A stretch of 57,022 nucleotides of DNA. It comes from Paludibacteraceae bacterium (GTDB lineage Bacteria > Bacteroidota > Bacteroidia > Bacteroidales > Paludibacteraceae). Made by a program: the position numbers and the translations under genes. Numbering within the stretch: position 1 is the first letter of the stretch; each line of letters starts with the position of its first letter. The notes below the pieces were generated by a model. The model was given only the letters and a program-made list of their open reading frames with translations. It searched no databases and was not told where the DNA came from. Of the stretch, positions 8,801-16,975 are shown piece after piece. Where the stretch lies: positions 1-57,022 of the forward strand of contig JAKSNW010000012.1 of the NCBI GenBank assembly GCA_024405895.1, read 5' to 3'.

Positions 8801-11800
8801 CTACACTATAGTTATAAGTGTATGGTGAGAAGTTGTCGACGGCAACGCCATCAACATTCATGCCATTCAACAGAGAGTTGTAGGTGATGCGGAGGTTGTC
8901 CACAAACATGGTTGCCAAGTCGGAAGCGAAGTAGACGCCGCCTACGCCCCAAGTGTCTTTGGCATTCTCTGTCTTGGAAGAGTTGATAATGATGTTCAGA
9001 CGTTGTGGAAGGGCATTGGCGTTGTAGACGATAGGTTGTGCAATGGTTGACCAGTCGTTGCTCTCCACGCTGTCGATATAGACAATCTCAACGGAGTTGG
9101 CTCCACCGGAGAAGTCGGCGCCGTTCTCCCATGCTTGGTAGACGAAACGCATGTTGTCGGTGCCTTCGCTCTGTGTGAGTTTGTAGTCGAGGAAGACGCT
9201 GTCTGGTGTGTTGCGGAAGTCGATACCGCCAGTGACGCTTGATACACGTGAACTCAAGCAAGTACCGCTGCTGTTGAAGTTACCGGTGGTGATCAAACCT
9301 GGCATCCAGAGGGTTGACTGAATCTCGTAGGCAGAGATGAGTTTGACGCTCTTGCTGCCGTGGGTGAAGTCGGAGGTTTCTGGTGTTACCTCTTTACCTG
9401 AGGTGTAGGAGAAGAGACAAGACATCTTGTTGACTACGTCGGCAGGGGCTGTCCAGCCTGTTGGCTTCTGTTTGCCGTTGTAGGTGGTTGGGTTCCATTG
9501 CTCGAAGTCCATGTTAGGGATGATGTCGTTGGTATAGAAGAAGAACACGTCGTAGGTGTTGGTCTCGTTGTTGGCTGTCACCTCGATGGCGTGGTACTTC
9601 AAGTTGTTGACTGTTGATGTGGCAGTAGCACCGTCGGCAGCAGTGTAGGTTACGCTGGTTGGCTGAGCGGTGACGTTGACAACGTAGGTCTTTTGAAGTG
9701 GGTTGAAGTTGGCAATCGGTGTGCCGTCCACGCTGATGGAGGTGAGTGATGCAGGAGATACTTTGGATACGTTGGATGCAATCTCGTAGACCTTGTCGGC
9801 AACGCCGGCGATGTTGGCTTTTACGACGATGCGTGTGGTGCCGTAGCAACCGCCGTTTTCAACTACAACTTGCTGTTCTGCATAGTGTTTGGTGAATCCG
9901 AAGGTTGGAGCGGTGGTAGTACCGTAAGGCATCTCGATGGTGTAGTTGGTGGTGTTGTGGTCGAAGCCTGCTACGGTTAAACCGTTGACGGTGATGTCGT
10001 CGAGATAGTTGGCATTTGCCCAACTGCTCATGTCTTTGGTGACATTGATAGTGTAGACAGATGTGGTGCCGTCCTCGGCGGTAACGGTGATGGTGGAGGC
10101 GTTGTTGAGGCCGTTGTTCTCAACGCGAACTTCCTGCTCGGTGACTACGGAACCGTCGGCAGCGCGACCTTTTTCGTAGGAGATGGTGCCGAGTTCTGTG
10201 GTCTCGTAAGGAAGTGTGATGTTGTATTGGAAGACATTAGAAGTGAAGGTGGTGATGGACACGCCGTCAATCATGATGTCATTGAGTGTTGAGACGTTGG
10301 ATTTGACTACGCTGTAACTGATGTGGTAGTCTTGTGTGGTTACGCCATCGGCTGCTACGACATGGATGTGTGTGGTGTCGTTGATGCCGCCGTAGTTTAC
10401 TGTGATGGTCTGACCGTCTTCGGCAGGAACAGGGTTGACTACGTAAGGAACAGTTGAACGCCATGGGAGTTGAACTGCGTAGTTGGTGATGTTACTGCTG
10501 AAACCGTTGAGAGCAACAAAGCCTTGTGCCACACCTTGATAGAGTTTGATGTTGGCAAGCAATGCGTTGGTGCTTGGAGCAACGGTGTAGTCGATGTGGT
10601 AGATCTTGGTGGTGCCGTCTGCAGCGGTGACGATGAGGTCGGTTGATGTGGTGCCGTTGGCAATGACGGTGACGATGGAGTTGTTGTCTTCTTTGGTGAA
10701 CTGAACGTTTGGTGTGTTGGTGTTAGCACTGAGGTTGACGTTGTAGTTCGTGGTGTTTGCATTGAAGCCGGCGATAGAGGTGCCGTTCACCTGGATGTCG
10801 GTGAGGTTGCAGACATTAGAAGGGGTGTAGATGAAGTTGATGGTGTAGACGTTGTGGGAATCACCAGTCTCTGAGGTCACGGTCAACTGTGCTGTACCTG
10901 TGAGGTTTGGACGGACAATAATTACATTCTGACCTGGAGTAGACTTGACGGCACTGATGCTTGGGCATTGTGTGGCGTTGTCTGGGAGAATGTAGGTGTA
11001 GGTCATGACGTCTGGGTCAAAACCAGGCAGTGATACGCCACCTACGAGGATGTCTGCCAACTTGGCATCAGCAGATTGCTGAACGTGGAAGCGGATAGAG
11101 TAGGTGGTGCTGTATGCTGTGTTTTCTGCCAAGACACGGATGGTTGTCACACCGTTGAGACCGCCTGGGAGGATGCGGATGTTCTGCATGGTGTCGCCAC
11201 GAACGACGGCAATGGTAGGCAGTGCTGTGGTACCTGTTGGCAATGTGACGTCGTAGTTCAGTGTGTCAGGATCGAAACCAGCCAAGGAGACACCGTTCAA
11301 TTTGATGTCGGCGAGTTTTGAGTTGGTGCTTTCTGTAACGCTGAATTGCAAACGGTAAACCACTGTTGTAGAACCGTCTTGTGCAGTTACCACGATACGT
11401 GTCTCTCCATTGACACCGCCCAAAGCAATGGTGACGGTTTGACCAGCGTCGCCTGTGATCCAGTTGATGGCTGGCAATGCTGTTGTGCCACGTGGCAATG
11501 TAATTGTGTATGTCGTTGTGGTAGAGACGAAGTTAGCGAGTGGAGTTCCACCGATGGTAATGCCGTTCAGGTAGGCATTGGATGATGCTGCTACGCGGAA
11601 GGTGATACGGTAAACACGTGTCAGTGAAGAACCTGCAGGGGTTACGCTGATGGTGGATGTGCCATAGAGACCATTGTTGGTGATGACGATGACCTGTTCG
11701 CCTTGAGGATATGCTGAGACGGCTTCGATGGTTGGCGCTGTTGTGGTGCCAAGTGGGAGGTCAACAACATAGTTTGTGGTGTTTGGCGAGAAGTCTGCCA

Positions 11801-13154
11801 GCAGAACGCCGTTGATTTTGATGCCTTGCAAGGTGTTGTCGGTCAGCGCTGCTGTGGTGTAGTTGATGGTGTAAGTGGAACTTGCTGACTGGTCTTCTGC
11901 ATAGACGGTTACGGTCTGTGAACCAGGAACGCCTGTGCAGTTGCCGATGGTGTAGGTCTGCTCTGGCTCTGCCAAGGTGACGGTGATGTTAGGACATGCT
12001 GTTGTACCGTAAGGCAGTGTGACGTTGTAGTTGGTGACGTAGCCGTTGAAATTGGCCAAAGGAGTACCATCGAGTTCGATAGAAGCAGGGCGTGAGTTGG
12101 TGCTCTGCTGAGCAACGAAGTTGATGGTGTAGGTGTGTGTGCTGCTGCCGTCTTGTGCGTGAACGGTGATGGTTGTTGGCTGACCCAGAGCGCCGTAGTT
12201 GATGCTCAACTCGCTGCCTGTAATCAAACGACCGTTGCGGTAGCAGGTGATGTTCTGTGGAACGGTGGTAACGCCTTGACCCAATGAAAAAGAGTAGGTG
12301 TAGGTGTTAGGATTGAAGTTGGCAAGACTATGGTTGCCGATACGAATCTCTGAAAGTTGTGAGCTGTAGATGAGACGGAGGTCATCAGCATAGAGGATTG
12401 CTCCGTCGTGTACTTTGGATGCGTCACGTCCGTTAGGGTAGTCGGCTGATGAGATGATCACGTTACATTTCTGTGGTGTCACGTTGCTGTAGTACTGGAT
12501 AGGAGCCTGTACCTTGGTCCAAGTGGAGTACTGTTGGTTGCTGGCCCATTCGCCCACACCAATCAATGTGGCTGATTGTGTGGTGGAACACATGTTAGTG
12601 CCGCGAATATCAGACTCTTCGTCACGGTGAGTCTCACCGCCGCAACCACCATTTTTTGTCTTGTACTGTGAACCGATACTCTCGCCAGCCCAGAGGTAGA
12701 TCAATGCGTGGGCAATCTCTGGAGTGCTGTAAGAGCGTTTTACCCACAACTCAATGGTGTCTGGGCAGTAAGTAAAACTGATGCCGCCGTCGGTACCACC
12801 TGTTGCACTACCAGTGTTCAAACCACTGATGTAGGCCCATGGGGTACCATAGGAGATGTAAGCAGGTGCGTCCTCGGTGATACCGGCAGCACCTACAGCG
12901 TCATTTTCAATTTTTACGCAGTTTCCTGTTCGTCCGTTTGACTCCTGGAAAATCAGTGGAGCAGAAACGGTAATGCCAATAACAGTTTTCTTCACGTTTG
13001 AACCCTTCCAACCGACAGGCTGGCTGCCTGCACCATTGAATCCGGCTTCAAAAGTTTCGAATCCGCTGTTTGGAAGTTGTTGTGCTTCAGCTGCTAATGC
13101 AGTCAAAAGCATGATTACTACTGTAAAGAAACGTAGTAAGTTTTTGTAAATCAT
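5808..13154 (-). CDS. Giant secreted protein with cadherin-like beta-sandwich repeats
   Basis: 2448 residues. A signal peptide (1-25, ending AEA-Q) is followed by a module of about 230 residues (PNSGFETFE, PVGWKGSNV) resembling the carbohydrate-related PCMD domain of Bacteroidota. Then come about 11 repeats of roughly 85 residues (260-1210), a second PCMD-like module (1211-1425, starting IPNMDFEQWNP), 11 more repeats (1428-2350), and a C-terminal segment (2353-2448) resembling a T9SS sorting domain (VRVYSATGAILW). Each repeat follows L.DI.ING..L.GF.P.T..Y.V.LP.GTT..P.I, then TVTAEDGTTTTY.I.F, the cadherin-like beta-sandwich (PF12733) pattern. It is probably a long surface fibre or adhesin. 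The gene is monocistronic, with a promoter at 13243 and a strong terminator. No enzymatic domain is visible. Confidence 0.88.
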   Translation of the reverse strand: MIYKNLLRFFTVVIMLLTALAAEAQQLPNSGFETFEAGFNGAGSQPVGWKGSNVKKTVIGITVSAPLIFQESNGRTGNCVKIENDAVGAAGITEDAPAYISYGTPWAYISGLNTGSATGGTDGGISFTYCPDTIELWVKRSYSTPEIAHALIYLWAGESIGSQYKTKNGGCGGETHRDEESDIRGTNMCSTTQSATLIGVGEWASNQQYSTWTKVQAPIQYYSNVTPQKCNVIISSADYPNGRDASKVHDGAILYADDLRLIYSSQLSEIRIGNHSLANFNPNTYTYSFSLGQGVTTVPQNITCYRNGRLITGSELSINYGALGQPTTITVHAQDGSSTHTYTINFVAQQSTNSRPASIELDGTPLANFNGYVTNYNVTLPYGTTACPNITVTLAEPEQTYTIGNCTGVPGSQTVTVYAEDQSASSTYTINYTTAALTDNTLQGIKINGVLLADFSPNTTNYVVDLPLGTTTAPTIEAVSAYPQGEQVIVITNNGLYGTSTISVTPAGSSLTRVYRITFRVAASSNAYLNGITIGGTPLANFVSTTTTYTITLPRGTTALPAINWITGDAGQTVTIALGGVNGETRIVVTAQDGSTTVVYRLQFSVTESTNSKLADIKLNGVSLAGFDPDTLNYDVTLPTGTTALPTIAVVRGDTMQNIRILPGGLNGVTTIRVLAENTAYSTTYSIRFHVQQSADAKLADILVGGVSLPGFDPDVMTYTYILPDNATQCPSISAVKSTPGQNVIIVRPNLTGTAQLTVTSETGDSHNVYTINFIYTPSNVCNLTDIQVNGTSIAGFNANTTNYNVNLSANTNTPNVQFTKEDNNSIVTVIANGTTSTDLIVTAADGTTKIYHIDYTVAPSTNALLANIKLYQGVAQGFVALNGFSSNITNYAVQLPWRSTVPYVVNPVPAEDGQTITVNYGGINDTTHIHVVAADGVTTQDYHISYSVVKSNVSTLNDIMIDGVSITTFTSNVFQYNITLPYETTELGTISYEKGRAADGSVVTEQEVRVENNGLNNASTITVTAEDGTTSVYTINVTKDMSSWANANYLDDITVNGLTVAGFDHNTTNYTIEMPYGTTTAPTFGFTKHYAEQQVVVENGGCYGTTRIVVKANIAGVADKVYEIASNVSKVSPASLTSISVDGTPIANFNPLQKTYVVNVTAQPTSVTYTAADGATATSTVNNLKYHAIEVTANNETNTYDVFFFYTNDIIPNMDFEQWNPTTYNGKQKPTGWTAPADVVNKMSCLFSYTSGKEVTPETSDFTHGSKSVKLISAYEIQSTLWMPGLITTGNFNSSGTCLSSRVSSVTGGIDFRNTPDSVFLDYKLTQSEGTDNMRFVYQAWENGADFSGGANSVEIVYIDSVESNDWSTIAQPIVYNANALPQRLNIIINSSKTENAKDTWGVGGVYFASDLATMFVDNLRITYNSLLNGMNVDGVAVDNFSPYTYNYSVDLPADYLGLPTIDMFGAVADQEHRVSYGNEVNGVRTATITSLAEDGSSTTYTVTFNRPASSISTLSDIIINGASVMTSGTTFTANVQGSANPDINIVKGSPYQTVTYVMQGDTIVITVTSEAQTSTTYTVVLNRQYSADATLNDITVTGYNISYSSNVHNYTVTLPYATAEVPQINVTKAYDAQHVAIDTKGVGETSTVTVVAEDGTTTNTYSILFAEAAHTVAETLNDIEINASTISGFAPTTYIYTESTRNAWTEEVNYQRTDKEADLDVTLTASQFTWNVGNTTYQLNWQRTLSDDATLADITVDGISVNGFAPDTYDYTVTRQGNTVPTFSVTKGESHQAVVITWSNNVATINVTAEDGTTTLEYTVSVNNQTVASSDALLDNILLNGTGINGFNPNTDTYTVTLPEGTTTLPEIIVVKGEDHQTITITNNGVNDTTVITVTAEDGTTTQNYYLFFDVEKSDIATLDDIEINGVSLSGFDSNTFTYSYMLPNGTTTLPSIVYTPSHPGEVVNVVSNGVRGTYQIIVTSESGRFTNTYNIVFSVEPSHDANLGDILNNGSSLTGFDPYIYNYTITLPYGTTVLPVMSYVAGEPNQTINMVSAITPNDTTVITVTAEDGVTTAIYYITYVVALSDNALLDMIFINGEALIMQANSYTADSDFDPEDFYYNVTLPYGTTTMPTITWRGQVADYTSIDLTFDTIPGTATITVTSQDGMVINDYILFFFIKKSDNAYLADLTIDGVTVPGFAPDSMSYHIVYPIGTDPSTLPDVANIGYVLGEAGQTVTITNQDGAIVVTVVAEDGVSTFSYVITFEILKSNNALLADLLVNGVSLEGFEPTRFEYEYLLPFGSSVVPELTYVKGEPSQLVDIQMGFVNDYSYVYVTAEDGTEVTYAVFFRVSTDNPGDIPTSDDVAFNYLGNGTWRASTTRNNVEVRVYSATGAILWSSMVPVADPNEDIHQPDATGVDFKAGKEGKVYVYAFFYEKRRLLTGKIAY

Positions 13155-13242
13155 AAGAAATTGTATTTGTTCTTTTTTTGTGATTTCGGCGTCTGTGGAT
13201 ATCGTTTGTCAATATGATGCCCATAGTGCTGCAAATCAACTG

Positions 13243-13250
13243 CAAAAGTA
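13243..13250 (-). promoter_or_regulatory. -7 box upstream of the giant surface protein gene
   Basis: Minus-strand TACTTTTG, about 90 bp before the start codon at 13154. No convincing -33 TTG is present. Confidence 0.5.
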
Positions 13251-13311
13251 CGAATTTCTTTTTTTATATAATGTATGATTTTTGTTGTTTTTTTGTGTTG
13301 GCGTAAAAGAA

Positions 13312-13351
13312 AAACCCTTCCAATGTGTGGGAAGCACAAATGGAAGGGTTT
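13312..13351 (-). terminator. Terminator of the prmA-manC operon
   Basis: An 11-bp stem (AAACCCTTCCA / TGGAAGGGTTT) with a short inner stem. On the minus strand it ends in a U-rich run, 31 bp after the last gene of the operon. Confidence 0.85.
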
Positions 13352-13381
13352 CTTATCTTTGAATTTGTTGTTTCTGTTTCT

Positions 13382-13678
13382 CTATACGGTAAGATAAAGC
13401 AATGCGGCCAGTGCAAATAAAGCGACTAAAATGACTAATAGGCGCACGTTGGAATGGCGGCGTTGGAGTCTCATGTCGTCGGTTTCCTCTGGGGCATCCC
13501 ATCGTTGTTGACGGAATGAACCGCGATGAAGTGACGTGTGGAATTCTCCGTCGTCTTTACGGTTCAGTCCAAGACGTTCTTCGCGTTCGCGGCGCTCCTC
13601 TTCTTCTGGTGAGTAGTAGATGGGTTTATGACGGAATTGCCTTGGTTTGGGCGTATGAAAAGCTCTGAATATTGCCAT
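13382..13678 (-). CDS. Small tail-anchored membrane protein of unknown function
   Basis: 98 residues. The first 75 are very hydrophilic and charged (EEEERREREERLG, Arg-rich), and the last 20 form one hydrophobic helix (LLVILVALFALAALLYL), so the protein is probably held by a C-terminal anchor with its basic part in the cytoplasm. It follows manC by 18 bp and precedes the operon terminator, so it is the last gene of the prmA operon. I recognise no domain. Low complexity makes homology hard to judge, but the position and the anchor support a real gene. Confidence 0.65.
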   Translation of the reverse strand: MAIFRAFHTPKPRQFRHKPIYYSPEEEERREREERLGLNRKDDGEFHTSLHRGSFRQQRWDAPEETDDMRLQRRHSNVRLLVILVALFALAALLYLTV

Positions 13679-13696
13679 ATCTTAAAGTTTTATGTA

Positions 13697-14773
13697 TTAG
13701 AGAAATTTGTCGCCTTCTGGGAGTTCTGCAATGTCGTTGACGAATTGACGGAGTTTGCTTTCCTCATCTTTCGGACAGATGAGCAAGGTGTTGCCGCGTT
13801 GAGCCACCAGATATCCTTCAAGTCCGGAAATGACGGCGATGTTGTCTTTCGGAATCACTACGATATTCTTTTGTGATTCGTAGAGCATGGTCTGTCCTCC
13901 GATAGCCGCATTTTGTTGCTTGTCTTTTGGCGCGAGTTCGTAATAAGAACGCCATGTGCCGAGGTCGCTCCAACCGAAATCAGCCATACGCACAAATACA
14001 TTTTGGGCTTTCTCCATCACACCATAGTCTATGGAAATGTTTTGGCATGTGGCATAGACCTCATTAAGTTTCTCTGATTCCTGTGGAGTTTCAAATACAG
14101 GTGTCAGTTGCTCAAATTTAGTGGCAATCTCAGGCAAATGTTCCTGGAAGGCTGCAACGATGGTCTTGATGCTGAACAGGAAGATGCCTGCATTCCAGAA
14201 GAATTCGCCGCTGTCAACAAATACTTGAGCCAGTTCTTTATTAGGCTTCTCGGTAAAGGTTTTTACTTTGCGTGTCAATGTGTTACCAGGACCGAGTTGA
14301 ATGTATCCGTAGCCAGTTTCGGGACGAGATGGCTTGATGCCGAGCGTAAGGATAGCGTCGTTTTCTGAAACGAAGTTCATGCCTTCGCGTACAATGTTGA
14401 GGAATACGCGTTCGTTAGTGATAAGGTGGTCGGACGGAACGACGATAATCTGAGCGTCCTCGCAACGTTTCTTGATTTTATAAACAGCATAAGCAATGCA
14501 TGGTGCTGTATTACGGCGCATTGGTTCAAGAAGAATATGGTCTTGAGCCAGTTGCGGACATTGTTGCTCTATCTGCTCGCGATAGCTTTTGTTGGTTACA
14601 ACATAGATATTCTCCGAAGGAATAACGGCTTCCATACGTTCTACGGTAGATTGTAGGAGCGAACGTCCTGTGCCGAAGAAATCAAGGAATTGTTTTGGAC
14701 ATTGGTTGGTGCTGTAAGGCCAGAAGCGGCTACCTACGCCACCTGCCATGATGATGCAAAAAAGATTGTTCAT
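13697..14773 (-). CDS. manC: Mannose-1-phosphate guanylyltransferase
   Basis: 358 residues, the length of the single-domain enzyme without a fused isomerase. It makes GDP-mannose from mannose 1-phosphate and GTP in the cytoplasm, feeding LPS, capsule or glycoprotein glycan synthesis. The nucleotidyltransferase signature GGVGSRFWPYS lies at residues 11-21, followed by the conserved PKQFLDFFG. Later come VPSDHLI around residue 114 and the FTEKP motif near residue 174. It follows the rfbD-like gene by 27 bp in the same operon. The assignment is firm, although GDP-mannose use in this organism is not shown by the window. Confidence 0.92.
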   Translation of the reverse strand: MNNLFCIIMAGGVGSRFWPYSTNQCPKQFLDFFGTGRSLLQSTVERMEAVIPSENIYVVTNKSYREQIEQQCPQLAQDHILLEPMRRNTAPCIAYAVYKIKKRCEDAQIIVVPSDHLITNERVFLNIVREGMNFVSENDAILTLGIKPSRPETGYGYIQLGPGNTLTRKVKTFTEKPNKELAQVFVDSGEFFWNAGIFLFSIKTIVAAFQEHLPEIATKFEQLTPVFETPQESEKLNEVYATCQNISIDYGVMEKAQNVFVRMADFGWSDLGTWRSYYELAPKDKQQNAAIGGQTMLYESQKNIVVIPKDNIAVISGLEGYLVAQRGNTLLICPKDEESKLRQFVNDIAELPEGDKFL

Positions 14774-14800
14774 ATTGTGGCTGTTATTGAGAAGTTTCTT

Positions 14801-15679
14801 TTATTTGTTGTTTTGAAGTTTGTCCAGACAGCGGGTTAAGGCTTCTAACCAGTGTGGCGGTATGATGCCAAATGTGTCTGTAATTTTCTGTTTGCTGAGA
14901 ACACTATAATGTGGACGCTGTGCTGGTGTTGGATATTGCTCTGTAGCAATAGGCAATACTTCGCAGTTGGTATGACTGAGCAGCATGATGGCAGATGCAA
15001 AATCGTACCAAGTGGCAAAACCGCTGTTGGTGAAGTGGTAGATGCCTGGCTCCCATGTTGAATGACTCATAATGCGAACGATGGCGGCTGCAAGGTCGGC
15101 GGCATAAGTAGGTGTTCCAAACTGATCGGCAACAACGGTGAGTTTGTCGCGCTGTTCACCCAATGAGAGCATGGTTTTTACAAAATTGCGTCCATAAGTA
15201 GAGTAAAGCCATGCCGTTCTAAGAATTATTGCGTCAGGGCAAATCTTAAGTAAGTTCTGTTCTCCTTCTGCTTTAGTAATGCCGTACACTGATTTTGGCG
15301 ATGTGGCATCGCTCTCTTTGTAAGGCTCGTGAGCTGTGCCGTCAAAAACGTAGTCTGTGGAGATGTGTATTATTTTAGCATTGATGCTTTTGGCGGCTTG
15401 GGCTAAGTTGCCAATGGCTTCCACGTTGAGCTTTTGAGCCATTTCCTTGTCGCTTTCTGCTTTGTCAACTGCTGTGTAGGCTGCACAGTTGATGATGATG
15501 TCAGGACGATGCGTTGCGCAATAACTCATTACAGCTTCGCAGTTGCATATATCCAATGTGTCAACATCTGTCAACAACAATTCTATGCCATTGTTTTTTG
15601 TCAAAGGCTGTAGTGCAATGGTCAACTCGTTGCCAAGCTGTCCTTTTGCTCCTGTCAGTAATATGGTGTTGAATGTCAT
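14801..15679 (-). CDS. rfbD: dTDP-4-dehydrorhamnose reductase (RmlD-type)
   Basis: 292 residues, the family's usual length. It reduces dTDP-4-dehydro-L-rhamnose to dTDP-L-rhamnose with NAD(P)H. The N-terminal motif GAKGQLG (10-16) is the dinucleotide-binding signature. HISTDYVFDG and YGITKAEGE carry the catalytic Thr and the Tyr-x3-Lys pair. The three partner genes of the rhamnose pathway (rfbA, B, C) are not in the window, so the substrate supply must lie elsewhere. It sits 9 bp after the T9SS type B gene and 27 bp before manC, in a cell-surface glycan context. A related SDR sugar reductase is a smaller possibility. Confidence 0.88.
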   Translation of the reverse strand: MTFNTILLTGAKGQLGNELTIALQPLTKNNGIELLLTDVDTLDICNCEAVMSYCATHRPDIIINCAAYTAVDKAESDKEMAQKLNVEAIGNLAQAAKSINAKIIHISTDYVFDGTAHEPYKESDATSPKSVYGITKAEGEQNLLKICPDAIILRTAWLYSTYGRNFVKTMLSLGEQRDKLTVVADQFGTPTYAADLAAAIVRIMSHSTWEPGIYHFTNSGFATWYDFASAIMLLSHTNCEVLPIATEQYPTPAQRPHYSVLSKQKITDTFGIIPPHWLEALTRCLDKLQNNK

Positions 15680-15688
15680 TGTCTTTTT

Positions 15689-16975
15689 TTATCTAAGTAG
15701 ATTGATATCGCCGCATTTCTTGTACTTCATATATCTATTCTTCGAGTCACGGTCGGTGCCGTATGCTTCAATGAAATAGAAATATGTGCCTTCGGCGGCT
15801 GGCTTACCATTGATATTTCCGTCCCATCCTTTAGTAGGATCGTTGCTACTGTAAACGACGACGCCCCATCGGTTTACAACCTTGATAGAGTATTGTTTAA
15901 TAGAACGGTAGGCTATGCGGAACTCATCGTTCACACCATCACCGTTTGGCGTAAATACATTCGGAACTTCAATATATGAGTCGCGCACAATAATGCGAAC
16001 GGAGTCAACGTATTCACAATCTGTTCCTTCTCCGGCTACTTCCAATTTCGCAATGTAAGAACCAGTTTCGTTAAATGTGTATCGGAATTCGGTGTCACTG
16101 TAGCGAGCCAGAACGTCAAGGTTGTCGAAATTGTAGATGGTCCATTTATGGTAGGCTGCAATCGGAATGTTGGAGTTGGCGTTGAACTGAACTACCAATG
16201 GTGCAGAGCCGGAAACGTCGGTGTTTGAGGAACGGTCTACTTCATTAAGACCATCACGCTCAATGACTGTGGCTGTCAAATGTGCTGTAATGGCTTTTGC
16301 ATAGTAGTCAATGACAAGGCTGTCTGTCGTAAGGCCCATCTGTAAGGCAAACTGATCACCTCGAACTACATAACGAGTGTTGTTGTAGGGAGATGGCAGA
16401 TAGATTACAGACGGCAATCCAATGAGCGTTGAGTCTACACGTTGATATTGCCATGAAGCAGCACTGTCGCCAGTGAAAACATAATCGTCGTAACTGAGCG
16501 TAAACTCACGAATCAGTGTGTGCATAGTACCGAGTGAGTCGCCATACATTATCTGACGTGCTGTTGCTTCATTGCGCAATTCTATACGTTGGCATGGATC
16601 TGCACTTTCCTGTTCTATAAGATCGCCACCTTGCAAGGCATATAAAGAGTAGTCAATTACCCAAACAAATGCTTGCTGCTGTCCGTTGACTTTCAGTCGG
16701 TAGCCAGTGGCATTGTTTACAGTTACATTTGTTGTAGTACTGAGTAAGGTGCCGTTATGGTCTTCCCATCGCAAAGTACCTGCCCCTTGAAACTGAAGTT
16801 GCGTTGAGGCGTCAATACCGTTGATGAGTATTACAGCATCTACATCGATAACGTTGGTGGTTACTTGCAAGTAGGCATTGGAGGATACCACTTGCAGTTG
16901 TCCCCACATGGTCATGGAGGTCAGTAATACTGCTACCAATAGGGTTAAACGTATATGGTGTTGCTTTATTCTCAT
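15689..16975 (-). CDS. T9SS type B surface protein with PKD-like fold
   Basis: 428 residues. A signal peptide (1-25, ending MWG-Q) is followed by a beta-rich middle and, at about residues 255-330, a PKD-like domain (TDVSGSAPLVVQFNANS, YTFNETGSYIAKLEV). The C-terminus is the gliding-motility-associated or type B sorting domain: VPNVFTPNGDGVNDEF, then VVNRWGVVVYSS and the end YFYFIEAYG. Such proteins are exported by the type IX system and attached to or released from the outer surface. The start overlaps the ABC gene's stop by 4 bp, so the genes are translationally coupled. It lies among sugar-nucleotide genes. Function beyond surface location is unknown. Confidence 0.85.
   Translation of the reverse strand: MRIKQHHIRLTLLVAVLLTSMTMWGQLQVVSSNAYLQVTTNVIDVDAVILINGIDASTQLQFQGAGTLRWEDHNGTLLSTTTNVTVNNATGYRLKVNGQQQAFVWVIDYSLYALQGGDLIEQESADPCQRIELRNEATARQIMYGDSLGTMHTLIREFTLSYDDYVFTGDSAASWQYQRVDSTLIGLPSVIYLPSPYNNTRYVVRGDQFALQMGLTTDSLVIDYYAKAITAHLTATVIERDGLNEVDRSSNTDVSGSAPLVVQFNANSNIPIAAYHKWTIYNFDNLDVLARYSDTEFRYTFNETGSYIAKLEVAGEGTDCEYVDSVRIIVRDSYIEVPNVFTPNGDGVNDEFRIAYRSIKQYSIKVVNRWGVVVYSSNDPTKGWDGNINGKPAAEGTYFYFIEAYGTDRDSKNRYMKYKKCGDINLLR

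Noticed and set aside
5808-13154. The giant protein as an assembly artefact of collapsed repeats
   Set aside because: Repeats are too diverged from each other at protein and DNA level to have been collapsed or duplicated by assembly, and the frame is intact throughout.
5808-13154. Giant protein as a polymorphic toxin
   Set aside because: No toxin domain at the C-terminus and no immunity-like small gene next to it; the tail looks like a sorting domain.
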